From assembly GCA_017473115.1 (NCBI GenBank), contig JAFUNC010000010.1, forward strand, positions 62,001 through 126,000: DNA of 64,000 nucleotides. The letters run 5' to 3'. This stretch comes from Lachnospiraceae bacterium (GTDB taxonomy: Bacteria > Bacillota > Clostridia > Lachnospirales > Lachnospiraceae). The notes beneath the pieces are model-generated. The model was not told the DNA's origin, ran no database searches, and saw only the letters and a list, made by a program, of their open reading frames with translations. Below, in pieces: positions 43,028-51,730 of this stretch. Every line of letters begins with the position of its first letter. Position 1 is the stretch's first letter. A program made the position numbers and the translations under genes.

Positions 43028-43909
43028 ATGTTGGTAAGAAAAAAAGACGTAACAACGGAAAAGAAAGAGGTGAAGGCATTAACACTTTTAAGTTTAGTGG
43101 AGAGTTTGGAAGAATTTCGCAAACTGGGATATTTTTATTTCAATCAGTTGGTTGTTTGCTCGGATGAAGCGGGTATTACGATGGGAAAAGAAAGGGAAAA
43201 GTTATGTTTGCCACCGGAGTGGAACGCAAAGAACATAAAAGAAAAAAATATCGCAGTAGTAGGAATTTGTTTTAAACACATTCTTACGAATAAGGAAAAG
43301 TACTTGTTTATACAGGATGAAATGTTTGAGGGCGAGATGCAAACGGTAATATGGACGGGGGATGGTTTTGCTGACGAATATCAAAAAAACGGAAGAATTG
43401 ATTATGCAAAAGATATGCCTGTACTATTTGAAGAAATTTTACAAAGATGTGAAATGAAAATTGTTCCCGGAAAAATTTATCAGTTAGATTTAGAGTGTTT
43501 TAAAGACACAATCCAAGATTCTTTATTTGCATTTCTGTACCGGCACCATTATAGGCAAAGAAAAGAGGGAAAAGTAGCAATGAAAGAAGAGAAAAAGGCA
43601 GCAAACAGTTTTGCCTGGGCCGGTGAATTTCTTGCTCCGTATAAGTGCTGGGATAATTGTATGTACGCAGAAATTATGATATATCACCGTGAATCTAAAG
43701 AATGGGAATATTTTGATGATAACTTGAAACGGGTCTGGAGTGAAGAAATGACGGATGTTTATGTGGCGCGATGTGAGGAGAGCCTTACGGAAGTGGGACC
43801 GTTTGATGAAATAAAAATACCGCTGAAACTGCTTAGTGCCGGAAGTGAAATGGATCAGTATCTGGAAGGATACCGGTTTTTAGATTTTAAACTTAAGTGT
43901 TGCGAATAA
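43028..43909 (+). CDS. Unrecognised protein, paralogue of the next gene
   Basis: 293 aa, soluble, charged, rich in Glu and Lys. The start is ATG 43028, with AAAAAAGGAGGAACGAAG directly upstream; the open frame extends to a GTG at 43001 that has no such site. Segments LVESLEEFRKLGYFYFNQL and FAWAGEFLAPYKCWDN resemble IRKIRELRDYGFFYHYEW and YKCWVGEFIQENV in the next protein, so the two are diverged paralogues. No family is recognised. It lies in the region between the integrase and the next housekeeping gene. Confidence 0.7.
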   Translation: MLVRKKDVTTEKKEVKALTLLSLVESLEEFRKLGYFYFNQLVVCSDEAGITMGKEREKLCLPPEWNAKNIKEKNIAVVGICFKHILTNKEKYLFIQDEMFEGEMQTVIWTGDGFADEYQKNGRIDYAKDMPVLFEEILQRCEMKIVPGKIYQLDLECFKDTIQDSLFAFLYRHHYRQRKEGKVAMKEEKKAANSFAWAGEFLAPYKCWDNCMYAEIMIYHRESKEWEYFDDNLKRVWSEEMTDVYVARCEESLTEVGPFDEIKIPLKLLSAGSEMDQYLEGYRFLDFKLKCCE

Positions 43910-43942
43910 AAGTGCAGGATGAGAAAGGAAGGAATTTATAAA

Positions 43943-45463
43943 ATGGCATTGACACGGTTAAGACAAAGAAGAAATTGGAATGAAATGGATAGCGAAAGAT
44001 TCAGTTATGGTAATTTAATAAGAAAAATCAGGGAATTAAGAGACTATGGATTTTTTTATCATTATGAATGGTATCGGGACAGTGAAAACGGTGAGCAGGA
44101 TCAGTTGTGGAAGTATGATAAGGTATGGCTTGAGCGCGTTATTACAAAAAAGTGGTTACAAAAAAACATGACAGAGATTTCTATGGAATTTGTGCATTTT
44201 CTCTCCGGAGAAAAGAAGTATCTGCACGTGGTTTGGAAAAATTACGGGTGCAGAGACGCAAAGCGGGCTTTTTTATATATGGACAGAAGAAAAGCCGTTG
44301 AGGAAGAAAGTGCAATGAAGCAAAATGCCGGGACGGCATGCTTTGATAAGATAATTTTAGATTGCGATGCATATATGGCGAAAGAGAAAGTTTATGAAAT
44401 TTTTGAATATGGTATAAGATGCAGGGATGAAAACTTTTTGGCTGTGTTAAGCAAGAATAGATATAAGCAGACAAAAGTTTCAATGAAAACTTTTGATACG
44501 GTAGAAAAGGAATATAAATGCTGGGTGGGAGAGTTTATACAGGAGAATGTAACGGAGAAAAAGAATGCAGAGTATCTGTATCTGTTAAAAGTGCAAAAGT
44601 ACGAGATATATGGTGATAAGCCTCCTTATGGAAAGGGTAAGATAAGTGTTAAGTATTTTATGCAAAAGACGGAGAATAGAAAAGAGGAAATTGAGATCGA
44701 TAATATTGGAAAATTATGTTTACGTGATATGCAGTGGACTGAGTGCTTTTTGGGGAATTATTATGATTTGCCCGAGGAAGAATGTGTGATTCAGAAAACT
44801 GTTGTCCGCGATGTACAATATTGTCATGATACAAAAGATGTATTGGCGTTATGGTTTGGGGAAATCAAAGAAAAAGGATATATGTATCGTCGTGAGCAAG
44901 TTTGGCTTGCAGAGGATGAGAGCAGGGAAAAGGAAGAGGTGATAAAAGGCGTAAGCGGTTTAAACTCGAAGTTTCTGAAATGTGGTCTTTCCGGAGTTTT
45001 AATCGAATTTGCCAATTCGCAGACGGGAGAAAATCTGTGCATAGAGATAGAACCGGAACGGATGCAGTATTATATCAGTAATGGAGCAAATGGAGGAAGA
45101 TGTAAAAAAATGCATACAGATTTTTTTCGGCAAGATCGTTCGCCGTTGGCAATTTTTTACGGGGAGAAAAAAACGTCGCCTTTTGAAGAAGAAATTATTT
45201 TGCCGGAACCGATTTGCCTGAAATTACTTAAAATGAATGATTTAATTGAGAAAGATCAGATTGATTTGAGTTATTTGTCGGGGCAGAAAGCGTTTCAGGA
45301 GTGGTTCGGACAGAAGTATTTTTCGGTAAGCGATTTGGAACGCTTAAATGATGAAAAATCGTTTCGGCGAGAGGAGTTGGAAAGAATGGCCAGGGCAAGA
45401 CGTATTGCTCGGAGATTAAGGTATTCTATTGTTAAAACCCGGGAAACGGCGGCCGGAAGATAG
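43943..45463 (+). CDS. Unrecognised protein, larger paralogue
   Basis: 506 aa, soluble, with a basic C-terminal helix (RARRIARRLRYS). The start is taken at ATG 43943 because GAAAGGAAGGA lies 10-20 bases upstream; an ATG at 43919 is possible but has no ribosome binding site. It shares two blocks with the gene before it and has about 200 additional C-terminal residues. It contains no catalytic motif I can name. The separation of 33 bases suggests one operon. Confidence 0.7.
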   Translation: MALTRLRQRRNWNEMDSERFSYGNLIRKIRELRDYGFFYHYEWYRDSENGEQDQLWKYDKVWLERVITKKWLQKNMTEISMEFVHFLSGEKKYLHVVWKNYGCRDAKRAFLYMDRRKAVEEESAMKQNAGTACFDKIILDCDAYMAKEKVYEIFEYGIRCRDENFLAVLSKNRYKQTKVSMKTFDTVEKEYKCWVGEFIQENVTEKKNAEYLYLLKVQKYEIYGDKPPYGKGKISVKYFMQKTENRKEEIEIDNIGKLCLRDMQWTECFLGNYYDLPEEECVIQKTVVRDVQYCHDTKDVLALWFGEIKEKGYMYRREQVWLAEDESREKEEVIKGVSGLNSKFLKCGLSGVLIEFANSQTGENLCIEIEPERMQYYISNGANGGRCKKMHTDFFRQDRSPLAIFYGEKKTSPFEEEIILPEPICLKLLKMNDLIEKDQIDLSYLSGQKAFQEWFGQKYFSVSDLERLNDEKSFRREELERMARARRIARRLRYSIVKTRETAAGR

Positions 45464-45465
45464 AA

Positions 45466-45615
45466 GTGTATGCAAATGAGCAGAGAGACAGAGCTATATG
45501 TATATATGATAAAGGGGATGTGGCAGATATTCGGTTTGTGGATAGATATATGAATGTGAATGAAGCGTTGTGCGGAAAGCGGATGCAGGTATGTGTTGAT
45601 TTTGACGCTTTTTAA
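45466..45615 (+). CDS. Possible small protein, 49 aa
   Basis: An open frame from GTG 45466 to TAA 45615, starting two bases after the previous stop codon, in an order suggesting coupled translation. The product is acidic with a plausible amino-acid mix (YDKGDVADIRFVDRYMNVNEALCG). No family recognised; it could also be a decayed gene tail. Confidence 0.35.
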   Translation: MYANEQRDRAICIYDKGDVADIRFVDRYMNVNEALCGKRMQVCVDFDAF

Positions 45616-45723
45616 AAATATATTTCTCTTCGGAATTGTCAAAATATACCTCAAACCTCTTCCAATTTGTGCGACAATTTGATACAATAATACTATGTAT
45701 TGGAATACAGGGGAGGGACTTAC

Positions 45724-47328
45724 ATGAAACTTACTTTTGTGGGCGCTACACATGAGGTTACGGGCAGTTGTCATTATCTGCATGCCTGTGGGAAACATAT
45801 CCTTGTGGATTGTGGTATGGAACAGGGCATTAATGTATATGAGAACGTGGAAATTCCCGTAGAACCGGCGTTGATTGATTATGTTTTGTTGACACATGCG
45901 CATGTTGACCATTCGGGTCATTTGCCTCTTTTGTACGCAAGAGGATTCCGAGGACAGGTCATTACAACGGATGCGACGGCGGATTTGTGCAGTATTATGT
46001 TACGTGACTGTGCACATATCCAGATGCAGGAAGCAGAATGGAAGAGTCGTAAGGCAAAACGTCACTCTGACCATGAAAAACCGGAACCGCTCTACACCAT
46101 GGAAGATGCCGACGGCATTATTAAAAGAATTATTCCCTATCATTATGACCATAAATTTGAATTGTGTCCGGGTATTGAACTCCGTTTTACCGATGTGGGA
46201 CATTTGCTTGGTTCTGCCAGCATTGAAGTATGGATTTGTGAAAACGGCGTAAATAAAAAGATTGTATTTTCCGGAGACATCGGTAATACGGATCAGCCTC
46301 TGCTCCGCGATCCGCAGTTTATCAAAGAAGCGGATTATGTGGTTATGGAATCTACTTACGGTACCCGTATTCATTCCAACGAGAAGCCTGATTATGTAAG
46401 AGATTTGACTGAAATTCTGCAGGAAACCTTTGACAGAGGCGGTAATGTGGTCATTCCTTCTTTTGCAGTAGGCAGAACGCAGGAAATGCTTTATTTCTTA
46501 CGCCAGATTAAGAATCAGGGCCTCGTAAAAGGTCACGAGAATTTTAAGGTATTTGTGGATAGTCCTCTTGCGGTGGAAGCAACCGGTATTTTCCAGATGA
46601 ATGTGCAGTATTGTTATGATGAAGAAGCGCTTGCTTTGGTAAAGGCCGGAATTAATCCCATTGCATTTCCGGGATTAAATCTTTCCATTACCAGTGAAGA
46701 ATCCAAGGCAATTAACTTTGATGATGACCCTAAGGTTATTCTTTCTGCTTCCGGTATGTGTGAAGCCGGTCGTATCCGCCATCACTTGAAGCATAACTTA
46801 TGGCGTCCCGAGTCTACGATTTTGTTCGTAGGTTATCAGTCTGTAGGAACCTTAGGACGTATTCTCGTTGAAGGTGTGGATGAAGTAAGGTTGTTTGGTG
46901 AGCCTATTGAGGTTCGCGCACAGATTCGTACACTTGCCGGAATGAGCGGTCATGCCGATAAGAACGGTTTGATTCAGTGGTTACAGGCGATTGAAACCAA
47001 TCCGGAACGTGTATTCGTTGTACACGGTGAAGATATGACCTGTAATGCATTTACGGATTGCTTGAAGCATGAATACGGCTACAATGCTTATGCGCCTTTT
47101 AGCGGTACCAGAGTAAATCTTGTCACCAACGAAATTGAGTACGAAGCATATCCCGTTCCTGTTAAGAAGAAAGAAACCCAAAAGAGAGTTACCGAAGTCT
47201 TTGCGCGCCTCCTGGCAGCAGGAAATCGTTTGCTTGCAGTTATTGCCAAGAACGAAGGCGGAGCAAACAAAGACTTGGCAAAGTTTGCTGACCAAATTAA
47301 TTCCCTTTGTGATAAATGGGACAGATAG
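45724..47328 (+). CDS. Beta-CASP metallo-beta-lactamase-fold hydrolase
   Basis: 534 aa. The metal motif THAHVDHSGHLPLL is followed by the CASP motifs (VMESTYG, SFAVGRTQEML, SASGMCEAGRIRHHL and GMSGHADKNGL). This is the COG1236 group of RNA-processing or nuclease-like enzymes related to CPSF73; bacterial members are mostly uncharacterised. The start is ATG 45724 with AGGGGAGGG upstream; a TTG at 45700 is less likely. The C-terminal ~60 residues are an extra helical tail. A terminator follows. Confidence 0.9.
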   Translation: MKLTFVGATHEVTGSCHYLHACGKHILVDCGMEQGINVYENVEIPVEPALIDYVLLTHAHVDHSGHLPLLYARGFRGQVITTDATADLCSIMLRDCAHIQMQEAEWKSRKAKRHSDHEKPEPLYTMEDADGIIKRIIPYHYDHKFELCPGIELRFTDVGHLLGSASIEVWICENGVNKKIVFSGDIGNTDQPLLRDPQFIKEADYVVMESTYGTRIHSNEKPDYVRDLTEILQETFDRGGNVVIPSFAVGRTQEMLYFLRQIKNQGLVKGHENFKVFVDSPLAVEATGIFQMNVQYCYDEEALALVKAGINPIAFPGLNLSITSEESKAINFDDDPKVILSASGMCEAGRIRHHLKHNLWRPESTILFVGYQSVGTLGRILVEGVDEVRLFGEPIEVRAQIRTLAGMSGHADKNGLIQWLQAIETNPERVFVVHGEDMTCNAFTDCLKHEYGYNAYAPFSGTRVNLVTNEIEYEAYPVPVKKKETQKRVTEVFARLLAAGNRLLAVIAKNEGGANKDLAKFADQINSLCDKWDR

Positions 47329-47343
47329 AATGAATGTGATAAA

Positions 47344-47376
47344 AGGAACAGTTGCTGTGGCGACTGTTCCTTTTTT
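47344..47376 (+). terminator. Terminator of the beta-CASP gene
   Basis: GGAACAGT and ACTGTTCC pair around a 10-base loop, followed by six T. Confidence 0.85.
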
Positions 47377-47428
47377 GTGTTTTTTATTTGGGGCGGATTG
47401 TTATTTTACAGCAGGACAAATGATATAA

Positions 47429-48829
47429 TTATGCAAATATCCCCCGGAAAAGTCTGTCGACCGCTTCTTCTATTTTGGCAGGTTCCATACCGGAGTAATT
47501 AATAATCAGAGTATGTTTTTTTGCATCTTTTTTATCATAAAAATATTCGCTGAGGCAGGATGCGCGGATTCCTTTGTCAGCAATTCGCTTAATTAATTCT
47601 TCGTCAGAATATTTGGTATCTGCTTCCAACAGAAAATGCAGACCGGCATGCTCTTCTTTGATTTTAACTTTGTTATAGTGTACCTGTTTTTTGATGCAGG
47701 AGAGAATGGTATCTCTTTGCATACGATAATAATTGCGCATACGGTTAATGTGTTTCTCGAGATACCCTTTTTCGATGAACTGGTAGAGGGTATATTGGTC
47801 AAAATTAGAAACGGTACATGCATAAAAGTTGAGTGTTTGGTGATAGGTTTCGGCCAGTGCTTTCGGCAGTACCATATAACTGATACGTATGGTAGAACTC
47901 AAACTCTTGGAAAAAGTATTCATATAAATTACTTTGCCGGCGGAATCGATACTTTGCAGGGTGGGAATCGGTTTACCGGTCAGTCGAAATTCACTGTCGT
48001 AATCATCTTCGATGATATAGCGGCTGGAATTTTGCATTGCCCACTGCAGCAATTCGTATCTTCGCCGGATTGGTGTGACAATACCCGTAGGAAAATGGTG
48101 GGAAGGGGATATGTGCAGAATATCAGCCTCCGTTTTTTCTAACGAAGCAACGTTAACGCCGTTTTTATCCATGGGAACGTGAACGCAGGAGACGTCGTTG
48201 GCTTCGTATACGTGGGTAATTTTTTGATAGCCGGGATCTTCCACGGCATAAATTTTATCACGGCCCAGCAACTGGATTAAAATATTATACAGATACTCTG
48301 TTCCGGCGCCTACGAGAATCTGCTCCGGTTCCACAAGAATACCGCGGAACTGATAGAGGTAGTCGGCGATGGCTTCGCGGAGGGGCAGAATACCGCCGGA
48401 AGGAGAACGTTGCATCAGTTCATTGGCATAATCTGCCATAGTCAGTCGGGTTAATTTGTTCCAGGTGGCGAAAGGAAATGTATCGGCTAACGTGGAATTG
48501 TTTGCAAAATCTTCAAAAAAAGTCTGCGAAGTCTCCGGTAAACTTCGAACTCTCTCCGGACGTATGGTTACCAAGGGCTTTTGCGAACTGATGTCACTGA
48601 CATAAAAACCGCTTTTGGGTACGGAATACAAATAACCCTCCGCCATTAACTGGTTGTAACTGTTTTCTACCGTAATGACACTGATGTTTAAATGTTTGGC
48701 AAGTGCCCGCTTGGAAGGTAGTTTTTCGCCTGCTTTCAGTATGCCTGATAAAATGTCTTCCTTGATTTTATTATATAAAAATTCATACAGGCTCTCATTG
48801 CCTTTGTGTTCGAAAGAGTATGTCAGCAT
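47429..48829 (-). CDS. PdxR/MocR-type regulator (GntR fused to aminotransferase)
   Basis: 466 aa. An N-terminal winged helix of GntR type (YNKIKEDILSGILKAGEKLPSKRALAKHLNIS, residues 10-75) is fused to a fold-type I aminotransferase-like domain, with the PLP-binding Lys in MNTFSKSLSSTIR. Such regulators sense pyridoxal phosphate and control its synthesis or salvage. The start is the ATG at 48829 with GGGAGAA upstream; a 57-residue upstream extension runs through the shared promoter region and is not coding. It is divergent from a pyridoxal kinase-like gene, the expected target. Confidence 0.9.
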   Translation of the reverse strand: MLTYSFEHKGNESLYEFLYNKIKEDILSGILKAGEKLPSKRALAKHLNISVITVENSYNQLMAEGYLYSVPKSGFYVSDISSQKPLVTIRPERVRSLPETSQTFFEDFANNSTLADTFPFATWNKLTRLTMADYANELMQRSPSGGILPLREAIADYLYQFRGILVEPEQILVGAGTEYLYNILIQLLGRDKIYAVEDPGYQKITHVYEANDVSCVHVPMDKNGVNVASLEKTEADILHISPSHHFPTGIVTPIRRRYELLQWAMQNSSRYIIEDDYDSEFRLTGKPIPTLQSIDSAGKVIYMNTFSKSLSSTIRISYMVLPKALAETYHQTLNFYACTVSNFDQYTLYQFIEKGYLEKHINRMRNYYRMQRDTILSCIKKQVHYNKVKIKEEHAGLHFLLEADTKYSDEELIKRIADKGIRASCLSEYFYDKKDAKKHTLIINYSGMEPAKIEEAVDRLFRGIFA

Positions 48830-48858
48830 AAAAATTCTCCCTTTTAAAGTCCAAAAAC

Positions 48859-48916
48859 TGACCTTAAAGAAAAGTTTTGAATTGAACATTTTAATAAGGT
48901 CAAATAAAAGTATAAT
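48859..48916 (+). promoter_or_regulatory. Promoter region of the kinase gene with inverted operator
   Basis: TGACCTTA (48859-48866) and TAAGGTCA (48895-48902) form a perfect inverted repeat separated by 28 bases, followed by TATAAT (48911-48916). No good -35 lies 17 bases upstream; the right half-site takes up that space. This fits an activator-dependent promoter bound by the divergent PdxR-type regulator. Confidence 0.55.
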
Positions 48917-49025
48917 GTACAGTGTAGCAAATGTAAAGTACGATGATGAAATTTGTGAGGCACCGGGCAGAAGTTTGCTTGGGAAGTATACATAGAGCAT
49001 TGATGGAAAAGGAGAGTAACAGAAT

Positions 49026-49859
49026 ATGAAAAGAATTGTAACCGTTCAGGATATTTCATGTGTGGGAAAATGTTCCCTTACCGTGGCATTGCCCATTATT
49101 TCGGCTATGGGTGTAGAGACGGCAATCATACCGACGGCGGTTTTATCCACCCATACCATGTTCAGTGAATTTACCTGTAAGGATTTGACCGATCAGGTGG
49201 AACCGATCACAGCGCATTGGAAGAGAGAAAAATTAGATTTTGATGCAATTTATACCGGATATCTTGCATCGGAAGAGCAGATTGCACTTTTAAAAAAGAT
49301 GTTTTCCGATTTTAAGACGGAGAAGAATTTGATTGTAGTGGACCCGGCAATGGCGGACAACGGTAAGTTGTATCCGGCGTTTGATGAAAAGTTTGCAAAG
49401 AAGATGGCAGAACTTTGCGGATGTGCAGATATGATCTTGCCGAATATCACGGAAGCCTCTTTTATGACGGGCATTGAATACAGGGAAAATTATGATGAGG
49501 CTTATGTCAAAGAGATGTTGCTTGCCTTGGCAAAACTGGGTGCGAAGACCGTGATTCTGACCGGCGTAAGTTTTAAGGAAGGAACTACCGGTGTTATGGG
49601 GTACGACAGTGCGTCGGGAGAATTCCATTATTACTGTCATACCAAACATGCGCAGTCATATCACGGAACCGGTGATATTTTCTCCAGCACATTTGTGGGA
49701 GCGATGATGAACGGCCTTACCTGGCAGGAAGCAATCAAAGTGGCAGCAGACTATACTGCGGAATGCATTCGTATTACTATGGAAGATGAAGAAGGATGCT
49801 GGTATGGTGTAAACTTTGAGACTGCAATCCCCGGGCTTTTGAAGGCACTTGGGAAGTAG
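49026..49859 (+). CDS. Pyridoxamine/pyridoxal kinase
   Basis: A ribokinase-superfamily enzyme of 277 aa. The start VTVQDISCVGKCSLTVALPIISAMG and the anion-hole segment HGTGDIFSSTFVGAMM, with the catalytic Asp, match PdxY/PdxK-like kinases, which phosphorylate vitamin B6 vitamers to the 5'-phosphates. The divergent PdxR-type gene supports a role in PLP salvage. A hairpin with a long T-rich loop ends the gene. Confidence 0.92.
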   Translation: MKRIVTVQDISCVGKCSLTVALPIISAMGVETAIIPTAVLSTHTMFSEFTCKDLTDQVEPITAHWKREKLDFDAIYTGYLASEEQIALLKKMFSDFKTEKNLIVVDPAMADNGKLYPAFDEKFAKKMAELCGCADMILPNITEASFMTGIEYRENYDEAYVKEMLLALAKLGAKTVILTGVSFKEGTTGVMGYDSASGEFHYYCHTKHAQSYHGTGDIFSSTFVGAMMNGLTWQEAIKVAADYTAECIRITMEDEEGCWYGVNFETAIPGLLKALGK

Positions 49860-49912
49860 GAACTTTACAAAATGAATCATATAATGAACGGAAAAATATC
49901 ATAGACTGAATC

Positions 49913-49949
49913 AGGTTGCAAAATTTTTTGAAAATTTTTGCAACCTTTT
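49913..49949 (+). terminator. Terminator of the pyridoxal kinase gene
   Basis: AGGTTGCAAAA and TTTTGCAACCT pair around an AT loop, followed by TTT. Confidence 0.8.
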
Positions 49950-50015
49950 CATTTTTGACACAGTGTTATAGGCAAAGGGGCTGAAATATATTTATAAAAA
50001 AAGGAGATTGAAAAA

Positions 50016-50336
50016 ATGAAGAAAGTAGTATCCTGTATATTATCATTTTTACCTTTGTTAATGATTTTTTTAACGATGATTGTTTTCTTTCTGTCGTACT
50101 TTATTATTGGGGAAGGAACTATGACTGCCGGCGAAACAATTTTCATGTTGGGACTGGTGTTATTCACGCTGATTGCTGTTGTATTGACATTTGCCCTGAT
50201 GATATGGTATATGATAAAGGCATGTAAGAATCCGGAGTTTTCTGTGGGAATGAAGGTCCTTTGGTGTGTGCTGTTATATTGCTTCAATATTATGGCATTT
50301 CCGGTTTATTGGATTCTGTATATTCGAAAAGAATAA
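50016..50336 (+). CDS. Small membrane protein (copy 1)
   Basis: 106 aa with three or four hydrophobic segments, beginning MKKVVSCILSFLPLLMI and ending with FPVYWILYIRKE. AAAGGAG precedes ATG 50016. The next gene encodes a clear paralogue. Function unknown. Confidence 0.75.
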   Translation: MKKVVSCILSFLPLLMIFLTMIVFFLSYFIIGEGTMTAGETIFMLGLVLFTLIAVVLTFALMIWYMIKACKNPEFSVGMKVLWCVLLYCFNIMAFPVYWILYIRKE

Positions 50337-50366
50337 AATAGTTTGTACATAAAAGGAGATTCTAAA

Positions 50367-50699
50367 ATGAAAAAAACAATGTCTTGTATCTTAAGTTTTT
50401 TACCCACTGTTTTGATTGTGTTGGGTATGATTACATTAATTATTATTACCGGTTTCCAGAACAGCGGATTTGAAACCGGCGTGTTTGTAACCATTTTGCA
50501 GATTTTAGCGTTGATGGTTGAAATGGCAGGTTGGATTATGGGATTTGTAATGATGATTATTTACATTGTCAAAACCATCAAAAACAAAAATTTCAGCGTG
50601 GGAATCAAAATTCTCTGGTGCGCATTGCTCTTTTATCTGAGCGTATTCTTATTCGCGATTCTGCCTGTTTACTGGTTTGTGGTAGTGCGCAAGGAATAG
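50367..50699 (+). CDS. Small membrane protein (copy 2)
   Basis: 110 aa. MKKTMSCILSFLPTVLI, NFSVGIKILWCALLF and LPVYWFVVVRKE align with the preceding gene (KKVVSCILSFLPLL, EFSVGMKVLWCVLLY, FPVYWILYIRKE), so it is a tandem duplicate. The start is ATG 50367 with AAAAGGAG upstream; a TTG eight codons earlier would overlap that site. Function unknown. Confidence 0.75.
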   Translation: MKKTMSCILSFLPTVLIVLGMITLIIITGFQNSGFETGVFVTILQILALMVEMAGWIMGFVMMIIYIVKTIKNKNFSVGIKILWCALLFYLSVFLFAILPVYWFVVVRKE

Positions 50700-50730
50700 G
50701 TTTCATCCCTTACACATAATACAAAAACAA

Positions 50731-50867
50731 GGTGAGGAAGATATCTGTATTTCGAAGGGCGTTTTGGCTCCGTCGGTGCTTGGATTGCGTATTTTGCAAT
50801 CCTATGCACCGCTACGTTGAGACAAGCGAGCGGGAGCGTCCCTGAGAAAACAGATATCTTCCTCACC
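50731..50867. repeat. Intergenic inverted-repeat element C (ACGTAGC core family)
   Basis: An 18-base perfect inverted repeat (GGTGAGGAAGATATCTGT, arms 50731-50748 and 50850-50867) encloses 101 bases. On the minus strand the interior carries ACGCTCCCGCTCG, then ACGTAGCGGT, then a block ending AAAACG, matching element B. A nested hairpin GGTGC-tt-GGATTGC / GCAATCC-tat-GCACC forms the centre. It lies between convergent genes. Confidence 0.75.
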
Positions 50868-50885
50868 GTATTATTTATAAAAAAC

Positions 50886-51650
50886 CTATTTCTTCTGTTG
50901 ATATACCGGGTCGGCAGGATAGCCGCCTTTTAATTTCTGCATGCCGCGTTGGATGGCGTCTCTGGAATTCTTCCAGTCTGCATCTTTGTTGCGGTAGTCA
51001 AATTTCTCTACCAGCCAGGAAACGTCTTCCTGTAAACGGTCCATATGCTTGGTCTGTAACTCAAACATAGCCGGATAAAACTCTGCCTTTTGTTTATCGT
51101 TCAACTTACTTTCACCTGCTTCGCACAAATCGCCGAAGTGGTGGAGGCAGAAGCCTTTGCTGTTTTTTACTTTTTCTACGAATTCAGGGTCTCTTTTATA
51201 CATAACGAAAAAGGTATCCAAATAACGCTCGTAGGTGTCTGCAAATCGTTTGCAGATATAGCAGGAAGCATCTTTCTCTTTTATCCAGGCTGCTACGGAA
51301 TTCTTGCATTCCGGACCGGATTTGGCAAATTTGGAACGGAAGGTGGTTTTCTCGGGCTGATACTTCTTCATCACGTCCGCCATCTGCTTACGCATTTCCA
51401 TATAATGTGTTTTCAAAATCCATGCATTACCCAATGTGTTGCCATAGTCGAACATCTTTTTGAAATGTGCACGGCAGAACCCCGCTTTGTCGGTGGCTTC
51501 ACGGACATCGCTTTCCATGTAGGAAGAACCGGAGCCTAAGGCGAAGTCCAAAAGATCCTGTTCCACTTCGCGTTCCACAAAGCAAAACGGACATTCATCG
51601 TGGGCATTCATTGCATCGTTTAAAGGTATGGTATATAACTGTTCTTTCAT
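50886..51650 (-). CDS. Cysteine-rich cytoplasmic protein (DUF6062-like)
   Basis: 254 aa with two CxxC pairs, CPFC (about 20) and CYIC (about 130), each followed later by a C-x-x-H element (GFCRAH and GFCLHH). The twofold repetition suggests a duplicated metal-binding unit. It resembles the uncharacterised DUF6062 proteins of Clostridia as far as I can recall. No membrane segment. GAAAGGATAACATACAG precedes the ATG only weakly. Confidence 0.7.
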   Translation of the reverse strand: MKEQLYTIPLNDAMNAHDECPFCFVEREVEQDLLDFALGSGSSYMESDVREATDKAGFCRAHFKKMFDYGNTLGNAWILKTHYMEMRKQMADVMKKYQPEKTTFRSKFAKSGPECKNSVAAWIKEKDASCYICKRFADTYERYLDTFFVMYKRDPEFVEKVKNSKGFCLHHFGDLCEAGESKLNDKQKAEFYPAMFELQTKHMDRLQEDVSWLVEKFDYRNKDADWKNSRDAIQRGMQKLKGGYPADPVYQQKK

Positions 51651-51730
51651 AAGTGTACCGATACAGCCAAGGCTGTATGTTATCCTTTCGTTTCTTGTGT
51701 ATAAAAGTATTTGGTGTTTCTTAATTCTTT

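Noticed and set aside
45295-45921. 208-codon minus-strand frame at the island edge
   Set aside because: It overlaps two supported genes on the other strand and looks like translated noise.
47636-48142. 168-codon plus-strand frame opposite the PdxR-type gene
   Set aside because: The minus-strand product has full GntR and aminotransferase motifs; this frame has no recognisable features.
48830-49000. N-terminal extension of 57 residues of the PdxR-type regulator
   Set aside because: It overlaps the divergent promoter and operator; a GGGAGAA site precedes the internal ATG at 48829.
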